Part shown: positions 12,291-22,519 of the stretch, in pieces | How the letters are laid out: the number at the start of each line of letters is the position of its first letter | Position numbering within the stretch: the first letter of the stretch is position 1 | Source of the DNA: Geosiphon pyriformis | Taxonomy: Eukaryota > Glomeromycota > Glomeromycetes > Archaeosporales > Geosiphonaceae | NCBI GenBank assembly: GCA_016748015.1 | Contig: JAAOMT010000699.1 | Coordinates: 1 to 64,000 of the forward strand | Direction of reading: 5' to 3' | Length of the DNA: 64,000 nt | Program-made: the position numbers and the translations under genes | The notes under the pieces: model-generated | Told to the model about the DNA's origin: nothing | Seen by the model: the letters and a program-made list of their open reading frames with translations, nothing else | Database searches by the model: none

Positions 12291-13946
12291 AAAAAGGAAA
12301 AAAAATCTTATTTTAATCTAATTTATTATGTATACTAGTTTTCAGATAATATTACTTTATTAAATTATAAGCCTTATATATATTTTACAAAACTAATCAA
12401 AGCTTTTTATTTTTCTCTAATGTATTTTTAACAACTTATTTAATAACAAAAATAAGAGACTAAATTGAGGTACTTTTTAATACCAAAAAATTATTATTAC
12501 AAAAAACATTGAATTTACTATATGCTAAAAATATTCAATTAGAAAGAATTTTTTTAGGTGTTTTAATCAATACAATAGACTAAATATTCATTAAAAATAC
12601 TATTTTATTCATAAGATTTAAGAATCATTAAAACTTATACTCTTTTTCAAGAAACTAAAATTATGTTCAAAGTTAAACACAAATTTAACAATTTCAAAAA
12701 ACATTTTAACACTCTATTATTACAATGTTTTCACAGTTTATTTGGAATTTCTAATAATTCAATAGTCTTGCCATCTGATAAATTATCAATCACTAAAACT
12801 AAATTTTCATATTAATTTTTTTTATCATATCAAAAAAGGTACTATCATCTACATAATTCAAAAATATATATTGACAAGATCAATATTTAAATATTCTTGA
12901 AAATACTGACTATTTTCTCATCTATTCTTTTATAATTTTATTAACTCTAAGCTTTATTTTATTAAACTTTACTGTTAATTTATTTCTAACTACCAAGTAA
13001 TCTAAAACAAACAAAAAAATAAATAAATAAACTATTTTATTAGTAAAAACATTAATAATTTTATTATTTGCAATATTTAAGCTTAAATTAAATAACAAAA
13101 ATTTTTTTAACAAAAATAATATTCAATAATAATTATAAAAATTTAACAATATTAATTTAAATTTAAAAACACATATATTTAAGACTATTTAACTATTAAA
13201 ATAAATTATAATTATATTAAATATTAAAATATATTTAAAAATCAAAATAATAATTTGTAATTAATAATATTAATTCACAAATTTACATATTTATATTCAA
13301 ATTTAAATTGTTAAAAAAAGCTAAAATATTACTAATAATATTAAAAAAATTCAAATTTATTAAAAATTTATTTATAAAAATATTAATAATATTCAAATTT
13401 GCTTTTTTTAAACATTTTTTAATTACAAAAAATTGTTTAAAATGTAAATATTTTAATAATAAAAACTTAAAACTATAATTAAATTAGTCTTATAAAAGTT
13501 ACTAATTTGAAAATAATTTATAATAACTTTAAATTAATAAAATATAAAACTCTTTAGATTTAAATTTTTTCAATAATAAAATATTTTTTAATTAAAAATA
13601 TGGTCATATTTATTTATAAGTTAATTACCAAAAACCATACCAAATTTTTTTAAAGAATAAATTATATCATAATATAATAAAACTTTTAAAATATCTAATA
13701 TTAGCTAAACAAAACAACTATAATTATTATATATTAACATAATAATAAATATTATTGTAAAATAATTTATTATATATAATTTATAAATTGTTAAAAAATA
13801 AAAATAAAGAATATATATATTTATATATTTATTAAGTTAATATTTTTATTGATCAACTAGCAGATAATTACAACAGATAACGTGACCGTTGAAATAGCAC
13901 AAGATTAAAATTGAGGAAGTAGAAAAAACGACCATCTAAATCAATC
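12291..13946. other. AT-rich desert without recognisable genes
   Basis: The left part (to about 12850) probably continues the upstream portion of the minus-strand LINE relic. From 13100 the sequence is almost pure A+T. The last 80 bp before the NDUFS1 start (from about 13850) return to normal composition and must hold its promoter. Confidence 0.5.
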
Positions 13947-16383
13947 ATGTTTCGGTTAATCGCACATTTGAGCCATTTCAGAAAATTGTCTTTACGCTCT
14001 GGTATATTCAGAGGGAATCTCCATTTGTGTTGATGAATTCTTGAAAAAATGCTATCTTAACACAATAATTTATTTGCTGACTTGAAATAAACTCAAAAAG
14101 TACGTGCATTTAGCGCCACAGCTCTGAGATTAAACGAGGTTGAGGTTTTCGTTGATGGGCGTTCAGTCAAGATTGAACAAGGAAGTGCAGTGATTCAAGC
14201 TTGTGAACAAGCTGGAGTGACAATACCACGTTTCTGTTATCATGAGGTATCCTTTAGATTTTTACTGAAAAGCCTGAAAGGGAACGAAAATACTTCAACT
14301 CTCAAACCTAGTTTCCTAAATCTAGCGTTTATCTATCGCCGGTAATTGCCGAATGTGTTTAGTGGAATTAGAAAGATCCCCTAAGCCGATTGCCTCTTGT
14401 TCAATGCCAGTTATGCCAGGCATGAAAATTAAGACTGATACTCCACTTGTGAAAAAAGCTCGTGAAGGGGTAATGGAGTTTTTATTGGCGAATCATCCAT
14501 TGGATTGTCCTATATGTGATCAGGGAGGAGAATGTGACTTACAAGATCAAGCGGTTCGATATGGTAGTGATCGTGGAAGATTCCACGAAGTAGCCGGCAA
14601 ACGTGCTGTAGAAGATAAAGATTTTGGGCCTTTAGTAAAAACGACCATGACAAGATGCATTCATTGTACAAGGTGTGTTCGATTTGCAACTGAAGTTGCT
14701 GGAGCCCCTGAATTAGGGACAAGTGGCCGAGGTAATGATATGCAGATAAGCACATATATTGAAAAAACACTTGATTCAGAAATGTCAGCCAATATTATTG
14801 ATTTATGCCCCGTTGGAGCGTTGACAGCAAAGCCTTATGCATTTTCCTATCGTCCTTGGGAGTTAAAAAGAACAGAATCTATTGATATCTTGGATGCCAT
14901 TGGGAGTAATATTCGAGTTGATTCCCGCGGTGTAGAAGTTATGCGTATTTTACCAAGAATAAATGATGATATCAATGAGGAATGGATTTCAGATAAAACC
15001 AGATTTGCATTTGATGGGTTAAAGAGACAACGTCTCACTACACCCTTAATCCGTCAAGGTGATAAGTTCCTACCAGCCACATGGGAAGAAGCTTTGCATA
15101 AGGTCGCTAAAGAAATTAAGAATGTAAAGGGTCCCGAAGCCAAGGCTATAGCTGGGCAGTTGGTTGATGTTGAAAGCCTTGTTGCTTTAAAAGATTTGTT
15201 TAATCGAATCGGATCTGACAATTTTTCCATCGATACACCCAACGGTTCCAAATTGCCAGCTCATGGTGTTGATTTTAGATCAAATTACTTGTTAAATAGC
15301 ACAATAGCGGGGGTCGAAGAAGCTGATGTACTTTTACTAGTCGGCACAAATCCACGTCATGAAGCACCAATTCTGAATACTAGAATTAGAAAAAGTTATC
15401 TTCATAATGGATTAGATATTGGTCTTATTGGTTTCTCAGCTGATACAACATATGAATATGAACATATTGGAACTAATAGCCAAGCACTTGAACTTTTATT
15501 ACAAGGATCACACTCATTCAACAAAAAACTCAAAGAAGCCAAACATCCTTTGATAATAATTGGGAGTGGAGTTTCAGAACATCCTGATGCAGAATTTGTG
15601 TATTCAGCTGTGGCTCGATTGATTGAAAAATATCAGGACAAATTCTTTCAAGATAGTTGGCAAGGATATGGTGTATTGCAAAGAAGTGCAAGTCGTGTTT
15701 CTATATATGATATCGGATTTATCCCGTCGGAACATTCACTTGATATTCGGCCAAAATTTATTTATCTGTTAGGTGCAGATGAGATAAATCCTGAAGATAT
15801 CCCTAAAGATACATTCGTTGTATATCAAGGGCATCATGGTGACATAGGGGCAAATTATGCAGATGTAATATTACCTGGTGCCGCTTATACTGAAAAGAAT
15901 GTCACATATGTAAACACTGAAGGCCGAGCTCAGACAACCCGGGCCGCAGTTCCTCCTCCAGGTGCTGCACGCGAAGACTGGAAGGCAAGTTAATTATTTC
16001 TTTTCGCAGCTACAATTTTTCAATATTTCAAGTAGTAGATCTAAATGTGAAAATTTTAATTCTAGATAATTCGTGCTCTATCCGAAGTTGCTGATGTGAA
16101 GCTCCCTTATGACGACTTAACCACTTTAAGAGAACGTCTCGAAGACATTGCCCCACATCTGACCCGTCATGATATATTGGAAATCACTACGAAACCAGAA
16201 ATTGGTCTAACCCAACTTAAAAATCAATGGGGAACAAAGCAATCATCTGGTGTCAATTTCAATCCAGTAGTACAAGATTTTTATATGACTGATAGCATTT
16301 CCAGAGCAAGTCAGACCATGGCAAAATGTTCGGCCGCTTTTACTCGAAAAACTTCATACAACCAAGAAACATTGCATATATAA
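13947..16383 (+). CDS. NADH:ubiquinone oxidoreductase 75-kDa subunit (NDUFS1 homologue)
   Basis: This is the iron-sulfur subunit of mitochondrial complex I that carries clusters N1b, N4 and N5 in the matrix arm. Four exons are inferred: 13947-14001, 14101-14246, 14326-15984 and 16066-16383, giving 725 aa, normal for the family. The N-terminus [18 protein letters not shown] is a basic, Arg-rich presequence. Cluster ligands are visible as [28 protein letters not shown] and [10 protein letters not shown], followed by [17 protein letters not shown] and the molybdopterin-oxidoreductase-like domain. The C-terminus [21 protein letters not shown] is typical. Intron 3 (15985-16065) has a GC-AG boundary (AAG|GCAAGT...CTAG); no frame-preserving GT donor was found. 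The gene is isolated between AT-rich repeats but looks intact. Confidence 0.96.
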
Positions 16384-16724
16384 AATTTCAAGGAAGCAAA
16401 GATGATAATTCAGTTTGTTATTTATTGAAAGATGGCAATGGTGCAACCCATTTTTGTAAAATAATTCAAAATTTGAATAAGATTAAAATTTCGGTATTGG
16501 TGTTTCTAAAACCAGTTTGATAAAATAATGGGAAATGGCTTAGTAATCGACGTTGTATTTTTTATGCAGTCTTTTTGCTTGTTTTCAAATTTTAAGTACT
16601 AATATTCAAGATTTTTTATTTAATAATAAACTCGCAATTATTTTATATAGATTTTACAATAAGATTTTATTTTTATTACTTAAATGAATTGTGTTCTTTT
16701 TTTATTTATTAACATAGAACATGT
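16384..16724. other. 3' flank of NDUFS1
   Basis: AT-rich intergenic sequence with poly(A)-signal-like AATAAA variants. No gene seen. Confidence 0.5.
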
Positions 16725-16737
16725 ACATATTTAAAAT
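16725..16737 (+). repeat. Target-site duplication, left copy, of the ORF1-only element
   Basis: ACATATTTAAAAT is repeated exactly at 18915-18927, immediately after the poly(A) tail of the element. This is the mark of target-primed reverse transcription. Confidence 0.75.
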
Positions 16738-16763
16738 AAAATACTCTTTGTCTCCTTAATTTT

Positions 16764-18780
16764 ATGACCACGACCAGAGCAAAGAATAAAAAAGCTGCAC
16801 CTGATATCTTTCCTAAGATATCTAATAAGATTTCAACCAGAAGAGCTCTCTCTGTTGTAGAAGCAACTAGGCAGAACGTTTTAGAAGCCTTCTCTTTACC
16901 CAGTGATCGTGAAAAGCTGTCTTTGGTAGCTACTAAAGCAATTTCCTCATCTTTGGCTGGTTTTTTACCAGTCAAAAAGACACACTTGGGTTAGTTCTAG
17001 TGTTGTCTCTATTCCAACTAAGAGCCCAAAAGTTTTTAATAATAGACCAGTTAACAAGCTGGTCTTCTCCTCTATAGCTTTTACATCTGGTGTTGCTAGC
17101 ACTTTTTCTTCAAAAAAAATGGTCAAAAAGACCAGAAGTTCAGAAAAGTGGAAGCAATTACTTGCCTCTGCTATTGTTACACCAAGATCAACCACTGGCT
17201 GTGTTGCCAAATGTGGTGTCTTCTAACAGATCTTTACCAGTTTTGAAAGCAAAACAATCTCTTTTTGTTGGGTCACCTGTTCTTAAGAACTGGACTGATT
17301 AAATGAAAACTAAATCCAGTTTCTGGTGCTACTTTTGGTGGTGCCTGGGAAACTATTTCTAGTCATCAAAGATTTGCTGGGTGGGTGGTCTTTACTCTGG
17401 TGCTTGGTGCTACTTTCAAGATCAAATTGGCTTATGTTTCAGTCTGTGCATGGTTTTTTGGGTGTGAAGTCAGTTGTAAAAGACAATGTAAAGCTCTTCT
17501 GTATGGAGTTTGCTTTCCAAATCTCTTTGGATGCTGTATTTTTGGTGGAGCTTACAAGTTCTGTTTACTTTGCCACTCTTAAAATTGCTAAGTCTTTGGT
17601 GGTTTCTGAGTTTGGTTCCTCTTCTATTGTTGTTGCATTGTATGATGTGCCTTTAAGTATATCTGCTGCTGATATTAAGACAGCTTTTAGTGTTTTTGGT
17701 GTAGTTGCTCATGTTGTGCTGAAGTCTGTTGGCATTTAACAATATGTGGTGGTTTATTTTAAGAAATTGGACTCTGCTGTGGCTGTTCTAAATCATTGGT
17801 CAGTTTTGGTGGGCAAAAATAGTGTTAAAATTCTTCCTTTGGTGAATCAAAATGAGACTATTCTGTTTCAAGATAGATTTAAGGCCAAATTGGTCAATTT
17901 TTCTTCTGGTTGCACTGCCTTTGAGATTAGTAATATGATTTCTCAGGTTGGTAGTTGGACATGTTTTATTCTTTAGTCTTCTGATTCTGGTCATTGCTTT
18001 CACTTTGCTTTGGTTATATTTGGCTTCCAAGCTGATTTGGACTTTGCTGTTGTCAAAACTGGTACACTAAGAAAGTGCTGTATCTGGTGGGAAATTCCTG
18101 GTTGTCAGCATTGTTTTTGGTGTCAAGAGTTAGGCCATCTGGCTACTGATTGTAAGGTTTTTTCACCTTCCTCTCCTAAGTCTCCTAAGGTATTTGCACT
18201 ACACTTTATTGGTTCTACATCTTATGCCAAAGCTTCTGCACCTTTGAGCTCCTCTGAATTTCCACCTCTGTTATTTCTTATCTTTTCTCCAATTGTTGTT
18301 AGTAATCCTTTGGTGCTGTCTTGGTTGTCTTCTTTAGAATCTGATTTAACTAAGCTTTCTGCTTTGGTTGAGTCTATTGTTAAACCAGTTGGTTCTATAA
18401 TCAAATTGTTTGAACAATTTATTAATAGAAATTTGGTCTTAAGCAGCAATCTTGGCCTTAAAGTCAATAAAGTTATGATACATATGGGTGTCTTTAGTAA
18501 AGTTGTTGGTAAGTTGAGAAAGAAAGTGGTTTTTTTAAAAAAGAAATGCTGTATGGAAGACGTTGATATGTCTGGTGATTTAGAGTTTCTGCTTATTGTA
18601 AATAATGATGTGTTTTCTAATTTGTTGTCCCTTTGGGAGCATAAGTCTGTTGATATTAAAACTAATCTCTTTAAAACTGCCGAGTGGCTAGTTGGATTGG
18701 TTTTTTGCAGTGCAACTCTGTTTTCTGTTATTCAAAAAATGTTATCTTTGGATAAGTTTTCTTTTATAGCATTAATGTAG
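16764..18780 (+). pseudogene. LINE ORF1-type protein with RRM-like and CCHC zinc knuckle segments (broken)
   Basis: The reading begins MTTTRAKNKKAAPDIFPKIS and runs with frameshifts and stops to a TAG at 18778-18780. An RRM-like stretch lies at about 17630-17740 (VVALYDVPLSISAADIKTAF then FGVVAHVVLKSVGI). An intact zinc knuckle CX2CX4HX4C (CFWCQELGHLATDC) is at about 18110-18155. The C-terminal part (about 18310-18780) contains ALVESIVKPVGSIIKLFEQF and looks helical. ORF1 proteins of LINEs bind RNA and chaperone it. The protein differs clearly from ORF1 of the element at 20440, so it belongs to another lineage sharing the 3' tail. Now non-coding. Confidence 0.75.
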
Positions 18781-18914
18781 TGTGTTTTTGACTGGTCTGA
18801 GTGGCTGATTACATATAGAAAGTACATCATTAGCACCTAGTTTAGATCACTTAGTTTGATGTATTGTACTAGATAGCTTTTGGGCCTCGCTTATTAAAAC
18901 TCAATAAAAAAAAA
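18781..18914 (+). repeat. LINE-family 3' tail (copy C) with poly(A)
   Basis: It contains GACTGGTCTGAGTGGCTGAT and CACCTAGTTTAGATCA, followed by AATAAAAAAAAAA. It aligns over its whole length with the tails at 27209-27340, 43819-43950 and 35876-36010. Confidence 0.85.
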
Positions 18915-18927
18915 ACATATTTAAAAT

Positions 18928-20425
18928 GAATAAAAATATTACATATAACTGGTCATCTAAACAAGTTTAAGACTATTTTACATTAATGCATTTTTTTTAA
19001 TTTATATTATTATACAAATTAGACCTATAAAGTCAATTTTTTTTTCCCAATACATAATAACTGTAATTTTATTTACAAACAATATTTTTATTGTTTTAGT
19101 CAAAATATTTACCATATTTTTTACATGGTTTATTATTACAAAAACTTATATTATTAATTTTTTAATCTTATTAATACAAGTTATAAATAAAATATAAACT
19201 AAGTTTTTTATAACAGTTTTATTTTATTAATGTGCTAAATGTTAATAATTTTACTCTTTTTATAAAGCTATTAACAAATTTTATAAGAATATTTATTACC
19301 AAACTAAATTAAACTTTAAATTTAAATTTTTAAAAATTATTTTTTAATTTTATGATTAAGTATAAAAAAATTCAAAACAGTATAATTACTTAACCAATTA
19401 TTTAAGCATATAACAACAAATTAATCAATTAATTTAAAACAACATATTTTAATATTTAAACTTCAAAAAAATTATTTTAAAAAGCAAAAAAAATAACTTA
19501 ATAATTTAAAACCAAAATAATTAAAATTTTAATATTTATAATAGTATTTACAATTTAAAGTTTTTATTATATCTGGTTTTTTTTGGGTATTGGTTTTAAT
19601 TACTATTATATTAAAAGTTTTTTAATCTTAAAAATTAAATAATTAAAAAATAAAACAGATTTAGTTAAAAATTTAACAAACAATTTGATTTAAAAAATAA
19701 TAATTTTTTTTAATTAAAAAATTTAATATTGTTTTTTTATTATAAAACAGTAAATTTTAAAATTATTAAAAAGTTCTTAAAATGTAAATTTATATAAAAT
19801 AACTTTACATTATTTTTAAAATCTACTTTAAAATCAACAAAATTAAATAATAATTAAAATACAATTTTTAAAAACATTAAAACAAAAATTATTTTTAACA
19901 ATTAATAATAATTTTTTAATAATAATAATATTAAAAAAATATTGTTTTAATTATTATATTATTAATTTGATTTTTTAAGTAAATAATACTATTAAATAAA
20001 ACAATAAAATAGTACTATTTTTCTTATATAAATATAAAGTAGCTTTTAACTATTAAAAAAATATTTTTTTGTTTTAAAATAAAAGTTTTTTTTATTTATA
20101 ATATTTTTTAAGCAATAATTAAAGGCAATTTTAATATTGTTATTATTATTACAGTATGAATTATAATACTTTATTTTGGTTATAAATAATAGTTTTTTTA
20201 TTTTAAACAATATAATAATAGTAATAATATATTTATTAATTATAAAAATAAGACAAATTATATTTAAACACATGTGTTTTTTTATTGTTTAATAAATAAA
20301 ATTTAATTATTATTTAGTATATAAAAACAAATTAAGTATTTTTAATTAGACTTAAAAATATATTACGAGATTTGGAATCAATCATTATCATCAAAATATA
20401 ATCAATATACAACTATTTAATTGAA
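18928..20425. other. AT-rich desert without genes
   Basis: Nearly pure A+T with many TAA triplets. The open frame at 20046-20273 (minus) is low-complexity Asn/Ile/Lys sequence and is not supported as a gene. Confidence 0.6.
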
Positions 20426-20439
20426 AAATTTAAACATAT
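20426..20439 (+). repeat. Target-site duplication, left copy, of the full-length LINE
   Basis: AAATTTAAACATAT recurs exactly at 27341-27354, directly after the poly(A) of the LINE. A perfect 14-bp match at the expected position supports insertion by target-primed reverse transcription, although both copies are AT-rich. Confidence 0.7.
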
Positions 20440-20594
20440 TTAATATTAATTTATTATATATTTTTTATTTTTTCTCTCGTCAATCCCCTGACCATAGCGA
20501 GAGCAAGAAGTAAATTGATAGAATAGCTTTCTTTTTTTCCTTTTTCCCCCTTCATCTTAAAGTTATTTCTCTCAATACATCCCTTTTTGTTAAT

Positions 20595-22519
20595 ATGGAA
20601 CCGACAGGCTCTTATGCTAGTAGTTCAGGTGGGTTTGGGGACCTGTTCTGGTGTTAAATCTAAACGCTTGGCGAGTGCTCACTCACGTGGTGCATCCTAC
20701 AAGAAACCTAAAAAGCCTGTTGCTGTCGGCAGTATGATTAATACGTCTGCTGGCCCTTTCAGCTTGGAAGATTTGGGTGAAGCTGGTGCCAAACCTGCAG
20801 TGTCTTGGGGTAGCAATGTCGGTAATATAGCAAGCAGTATGAATGGTCTTTCGGATGCGGAAAATATGACAAACTTGGTTACTGAAGAAACAAGCTATGC
20901 GGAATCTGGTAAGGACGATAATATGGATGAAGCCACGCCAAAGAAAACATGCACCAGGATGTATGCTTTGGGCAATCCAATGAAGCAACCCCTTTTCGAC
21001 AATGTGAGTGATGACAATAGTGCGCTAGAGCTCCCTCCTTGTTTGCTTAGTGATTCCAATCAATTTCGTGTCACGTGCTCCAGAGAAACAAAGCTTTGAT
21101 TCAACAAAATTTTTTGCTCTTGATATTGAACTTTCTGTCGTTCCTGGCAAAACCAATAATGATAAATTGATCAGTTTGAAAAAAAATTTTTATCACATTG
21201 ATGAATTTGGGGGAGTCTCAACTCCCTCAAAATTCTCAGGGATCATCAAATCCTCCTTTACATCTGAAATTAGTTTGAATAAGACTAGGAAAATGGCAAT
21301 TGGTAAGAAAATTTTAGTCAATGATAATCTAAGAAAAATGGGTGTCCATTCAGATTGGGAAGTGATAGTCAAGAAGATCCCAGTGAATCTTCCCAGATTG
21401 GCAGTAAAGTCAGTCTTTTCCAAATTTGGCAAGATTGTTTCAATCAAAATACAGCTGGTTGGTCTCTGGCAAAAGATCCTGGTTGAATTTGAGTCATCTA
21501 AAGTAGCTAGTCTGGTTGCTTCCAAATGGTCAGTCCTCATGGGAAAAGATTCGGTGCATGTGGCTTTGGCAGTTAGTGATAAACAAATGTGGGTATCAAG
21601 AGATCAGCATCGGGCTTTGCTTTATACTCTTTCGGTTGGCACCAATGCTCATGATCTTTCCAGTTTGATGGAATCATATGGTGGGAAGACTTGTTTCATT
21701 GGCTATAATCCTAATTTATATGTTCGTGATAGATGTGCTGTAATTTGTTTTGGTGATAAGGTGTCCAAGTTGGCTGCTATTGGTACTGTTCCAGTTTTCA
21801 AGGGTGTGAGTTTGCATTGGGCTGGTCTTTCTTTGGCCAGTTGTACTCATTGTAAAGAATTTGGTTATGTTACGGTCAACTGTTCCTTAGGTAAGTATTC
21901 TGGTGTTTGTGGGAAGAGAGTGGTCTCTGAGCAAGATCAGATTCGTCTAGCTGGGATATATAAGAAAAAGTTGGCTCCTATTGCTCGTCCAGTCTCATTT
22001 GGTGGTAAAACATGGGCCCAAGTTGCTGGTGGCTCTTTTTCTCGTGTGATTCCCTCTGGTTTGGTTGGTGCTGGTTTGCATTCTGGTTTGGTTTCTTCTT
22101 CAATGATGACTGACTCTTCTACTGTTTCTCATTTGAATAACTGGCTGGCAATTTTAGAGTGCTCTTTAGAGCTTTTGACTGACCGCGTTTCTGGCATTTT
22201 GGTTCAACTGGAATCCATTGATTTGGTTCCTGTGGCAACCCCATCTCTGAGCCTTCTTCCTGCTGTTTCTGAGACTTTGACTTCTAATGTGAATTCTGAT
22301 ATGATTATGGATATTGCTTTGGTTTTGTCTGGTACTCTTTCATCTGTTGTTTATAATACTGTTGTTGAGCTCAGCTCTAGTAGTTCCAAAGTCTTCACTG
22401 CCAAAGTGGGTGGTTTGGAAACAAAATTGATTGCTTTAGAGGCCTTGGTTGGTTCAGTTTTAGATAAGTTAAATATTCTGTGCTTCTGGTTCAGGTTTGT
22501 CAGTTCCTCTGTCTTTTTA
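20595..22519 (+). pseudogene. LINE ORF1 (gag-like RNA-binding protein), frameshifted
   Basis: The ancestral start is probably the ATG at 20595 (METGSY-type start after correction for an early frameshift). The frame used at 20587-21099 covers GASYKKPKKPVAVGSMIN and an acidic region with YAESGKDDNMDEATP. A second frameshift at about 21050-21099 moves to the frame of the rest. Then come an RRM-like segment (VIVKKIPVNLPRLAVKSVFS, then GKIVSIKIQLVGLWQKILV at about 21360-21490), a degenerate zinc knuckle CTHCKEFGYVTVNC in which the His of CX2CX4HX4C is Tyr (about 21842-21883), and a C-terminal helical region. No stop separates ORF1 from ORF2 in this copy. Confidence 0.75.

Larger units (their letters stand above)
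16738..18914 (+). mobile_element. Non-autonomous ORF1-only LINE derivative (HAL1-like), 2.2 kb
   Basis: The unit carries only a LINE ORF1 relic, then the same approximately 130-bp 3' tail and poly(A) as the full LINE, and is bounded by a perfect 13-bp duplication. There is no trace of endonuclease, reverse transcriptase or RNase H. This matches the layout of mammalian HAL1 (half-a-LINE) elements. The 5' leader before the first ATG is only about 26 bp. Confidence 0.75.

Noticed and set aside
14510-15251. Minus-strand open frames over NDUFS1
   Set aside because: Shadows of the strongly conserved plus-strand complex I exon.
20046-20273. 75-aa minus ORF
   Set aside because: Low-complexity Asn/Ile/Lys translation of A+T desert.
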